NCBI RefSeq assembly: GCF_014205135.1
Contig: NZ_JACHMY010000001.1
Coordinates: 1,426,001 to 1,490,000, forward strand
Source: Kribbella italica
GTDB taxonomy: Bacteria > Actinomycetota > Actinomycetes > Propionibacteriales > Kribbellaceae
DNA: 64,000 nucleotides
Reading direction: 5' to 3'
Made by a program: the position numbers and the translations under genes. The notes beneath the pieces were generated by a model that was given only the letters and a program-made list of their open reading frames with translations, was not told the origin of the DNA and made no database searches. This document shows, piece after piece, positions 62,054 through 64,000 of the stretch (positions are counted from its first letter, which is position 1; each line of letters begins with the position of its first letter).

Positions 62054-62833
62054 TCACGACTCGAGGGTGGTGAGGTCTCGGGTGGTGTAGCGGTGGTGGT
62101 CCAGTTCTTCTTCCATGAGGACGTAGAGGCATTCGGCGATTGGGCGGTTGCCTTCGGGGTAGCCGGGGGCGGGGGTGCGGGGGCAGGGGTGGTTGAGGTC
62201 GGGGTGGGAGTTGAGGATGTCGCGGACGGTCGCCTGGCGGGAGTGGCGGGCTGCGAGGACCTCGGCGTACGACGGAGTGGCGGTGAGCGTCATGCCCAGG
62301 GCGGCGGCGTCGGTGGGGGAGTAGGCGGACTGCGGGAGGGCCAAGGGGTGGAACGGGTTCTCCTGGTCGAGGATGGTGCGGCTGGCCCAGGAGTCGGTGA
62401 TGAAGACGAGGTGGCGGAGGGTTTCGGTGAACGACCACTCTTCGTCGACGCGTTGGGAGAGCAACGCTTCAGGGAGCTGCGAGGCGCGGCGCGTGGTGGC
62501 GGCCCAGAGGGACTCGATGGTGGTCCACAGGGCGCGGAAGTCGTCGAGGCCGGCGACCGAGCGGAGCTGGACGCGTTCGGGGTGGCGGCGGTCGAGCTCG
62601 GACTCGACGTACGCCGTGACGTCGACGCCGTTGACGACCAGGTTCTCGACGTACCCGGACATCGAGACGTCGACCAGGGCGGCGTCGACGACCTTGGCGC
62701 CGGTCAGGTCGCAGTCGACGAAGCGGGTGCCGCGGAGGTCGGCGACGTGGAAGCGGGCGCCGTGGAAGCGGTCGGTGTCGGGGGTGCGGTCGTGGCCGGC
62801 GGACCAGCGGTGCGGGCCGAACTGTGCGGTCAT
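62054..62833 (-). CDS. DinB-fold protein with N-terminal pentapeptide-repeat segment
   Basis: 259 residues. Residues about 22-60 form a short pentapeptide stretch (FHGARFHVADLRGTRFVDCD, LTGAKVVDAALVDVSMSGYV). The rest is a DinB-like four-helix bundle with metal-type His residues (EEWSFTETLRHLVFITDSWA) and the C-terminal EEELDHHRYTTRDLTTLE. Such fusions recur in actinobacteria; they may be mycothiol-dependent or metal-binding enzymes, but the substrate is unknown. I chose ATG 62833 (MTAQFGPHRW). Confidence 0.8.
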   Translation of the reverse strand: MTAQFGPHRWSAGHDRTPDTDRFHGARFHVADLRGTRFVDCDLTGAKVVDAALVDVSMSGYVENLVVNGVDVTAYVESELDRRHPERVQLRSVAGLDDFRALWTTIESLWAATTRRASQLPEALLSQRVDEEWSFTETLRHLVFITDSWASRTILDQENPFHPLALPQSAYSPTDAAALGMTLTATPSYAEVLAARHSRQATVRDILNSHPDLNHPCPRTPAPGYPEGNRPIAECLYVLMEEELDHHRYTTRDLTTLES

Positions 62834-62927
62834 GGTCAGCATTCTGGACCGGATCCAGGACGATTTCGGGTAGTGGGAACCGCGAACGCCGCCGTGGTGT
62901 AGTTCAGGCACAGGGAAGGGAGGCGGC

Positions 62928-63470
62928 ATCAGCGACGAGGCCGCGATCGTGCACCGGGTCCGGGGTGGTGATTCCGCCGCCTACGCGGAGCTGGTGAACC
63001 GTCATGCCCAGGTGGCGCAGCGGATGGCGGTGCTGCTCGGTGCCGGTGCGGACGCCGACGACGTGGTGCAGGAGTCGTTCGTGAAGGCCTACCGGGCGCT
63101 CGGCAGCTTCCGGACCGACTCGGCCTTCCGGCCCTGGCTGCTGCGGATCGTGGCCAACGAGACGCGCAACCAGGTCCGCTCCAGACAGCGGCGCGTACGG
63201 CGTGAGGAGCTGGTGGCGCTCCCCGACGAGGTGCTCGACGACCCGGCGACCGCTGCGCTGTCGTCGGAGCGCAGACGCGAGTTGCTGGACGCGCTGAAGG
63301 CCCTGCCCGAGCAGTACCGACTGGTGGTGACGTGTCGCTACCTGCTGGAGCTGGACGAGCAGGAGACCGCCACAGTGCTCGGCTGGGCGAGGGGCACGGT
63401 CAAGTCGAGGCTGCACCGTGCCCTGAAGAAGCTACGGACTCAACTGCCGGACAAGGAGGTGCAGCGATGA
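62928..63470 (+). CDS. ECF RNA polymerase sigma factor (SigE/SigM-like)
   Basis: About 173-180 residues. Sigma2 has DADDVVQESFVKAYRALGSF and FRPWLLRIVANETRNQVRSR. Sigma4 has LPEQYRLVVTCRYLLELDEQ and ETATVLGWARGTVKSRLHRA. The ribosome site GGGAAGGGAGG (62914-62923) points to a start at 62928, where the codon is ATC and the protein would read (M)SDEAAIVHRVRGGD as in relatives. The first standard start is GTG 62949, 26 bases from that site. The following gene overlaps its stop, as sigma/anti-sigma pairs do. Confidence 0.88.
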   Translation: MSDEAAIVHRVRGGDSAAYAELVNRHAQVAQRMAVLLGAGADADDVVQESFVKAYRALGSFRTDSAFRPWLLRIVANETRNQVRSRQRRVRREELVALPDEVLDDPATAALSSERRRELLDALKALPEQYRLVVTCRYLLELDEQETATVLGWARGTVKSRLHRALKKLRTQLPDKEVQR

Positions 63471-64000
63471 CTGATGAGCAGCTGGCTGAAGAGCTGCGGG
63501 CGCTCGGGCGCACCTTCACACCTCCTGTTGCACCTGACCTGGCGACGGCCGTGCTGGAACGTGTGGCCGTACGCCGTACTGCCGGCGAGGTGATCCGGAG
63601 CAAGTGGCGGGCCCTGCTGGCGTTGCTGGCCGTCCTGGTCGCGGGTGCCGTGGTGGCTCCGCCGGTCCGGGCTGCTGTGGCGGAGTGGCTGAACATCGGC
63701 GGCGTGGAGGCCCGGCCTGTCCCCAGCGGCCCGACCAGTGCACCCGGTCCGCCGGTTGTCACCGGGCAGCTGTCACTCCAGGAGGCCGGTCGGCTCGCTG
63801 GAATCACACCGCTCGTCCCCAAGTGGCTCGGTAAGCCGGACGGCGTCGAGGCGTCAGGCGGCAAGGTGGCGATGAGCTGGAACACAGCGGACGGCGTCGT
63901 ACGGCTGGAGCAGTTCAAGGACCGGTTGTCGCCGTACTACGTGAAGAAGTACTACGACTCGCTGGAGCCTGTGCCGGCGGTCAACGGCTACTGGTTCAGT
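63467..64000 (+). CDS. membrane-anchored partner of the ECF sigma factor, putative anti-sigma (3' end outside window)
   Basis: ATG 63467 overlaps the sigma stop (ATGA) behind AAGGAGGTG, and the frame is open to the window end (178 residues seen). About 45 cytoplasmic residues (MTDEQLAEELRALGRTF...) precede one membrane helix (about 49-65, ALLALLAVLVAGAVVAP) and an extracytoplasmic region with PLVPKWLGKPDGVEASGG and LSPYYVKKYYDSLEP. There is no HxxxCxxC zinc motif in the short head, so it is not a ZAS-type anti-sigma. Anti-sigma function is inferred from position and topology. Confidence 0.75.
   Translation, partial: MTDEQLAEELRALGRTFTPPVAPDLATAVLERVAVRRTAGEVIRSKWRALLALLAVLVAGAVVAPPVRAAVAEWLNIGGVEARPVPSGPTSAPGPPVVTGQLSLQEAGRLAGITPLVPKWLGKPDGVEASGGKVAMSWNTADGVVRLEQFKDRLSPYYVKKYYDSLEPVPAVNGYWFS

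Overview
This is a high-GC actinobacterial chromosome segment. GTG starts are frequent, 4-bp stop/start overlaps are common, and the SOS and iron boxes are of actinobacterial type. The order pgsA - DUF881 - sbp - DUF881 - gcvH - garA - ftsR - DUF151 - merR - gcvP matches the order I recall for Mycobacterium tuberculosis Rv1822-Rv1832. A Kribbella- or Nocardioides-like soil actinomycete fits best, but that is inference. No rRNA, tRNA, CRISPR array, transposase or phage structural gene was seen.

Layout. 1-4.6 kb: the 3' part of an rRNA methyltransferase gene, a divergent azoreductase/MarR pair, a degenerate GC-rich repeat block and a two-component system. 5.0-16.2 kb: a catabolic island. It has an NMT1/SsuA-type ABC importer, an Ldh2-family dehydrogenase, a RidA-family protein, a fumarylacetoacetase-fold enzyme, an SDR, an FAD monooxygenase, a cupin, an ACMSD-like amidohydrolase and a medium-chain oxidoreductase. 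It also encodes two near-identical FadR-type regulators, and the same 23-bp inverted repeat lies before the importer and before the oxidoreductase. 16.2-17.7 kb: small housekeeping genes. 17.7-24.8 kb: the SOS mutasome imuA-imuB-dnaE2 behind a perfect LexA box. ImuB and DnaE2 both carry long proline-rich low-complexity insertions. 24.8-25.5 kb: gene debris and a 30-bp tandem repeat. 25.5-30.1 kb: miscellaneous enzymes and an ECF42-type sigma factor with its DGPF partner.

30.3-40.4 kb: the conserved pgsA-to-gcvP block, with a glycine riboswitch before gcvP. 41.7-48.4 kb: an iron-box-controlled, tightly overlapping NRPS-independent siderophore operon (decarboxylase, NIS synthetase, acetyltransferase, N-hydroxylase, second NIS synthetase). 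It predicts a citrate-centred bis-hydroxamate. 48.6-54 kb: an accessory island of mixed base composition. It encodes a small Cys-His-Asp protein, a protein with motifs of the Mom/DruA-like family, a 51-residue membrane protein and two paralogous PfkB-fold kinases with a novel N-terminal domain and an altered GAGD motif. 54.3-64 kb: a methyltransferase, a rifampicin-monooxygenase-like gene next to a TetR remnant, tldD/pmbA, a small protein with its own SOS-like box, a DUF2207 membrane protein, a DinB/pentapeptide protein, and an ECF sigma factor with the start of its partner gene.

The strongest leads for something undescribed are three. First, the 48.6-54 kb island. Second, the mutasome with its swollen linkers and a possible distant SOS-linked partner at 59.8 kb. 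Third, the twin-regulator catabolic island.
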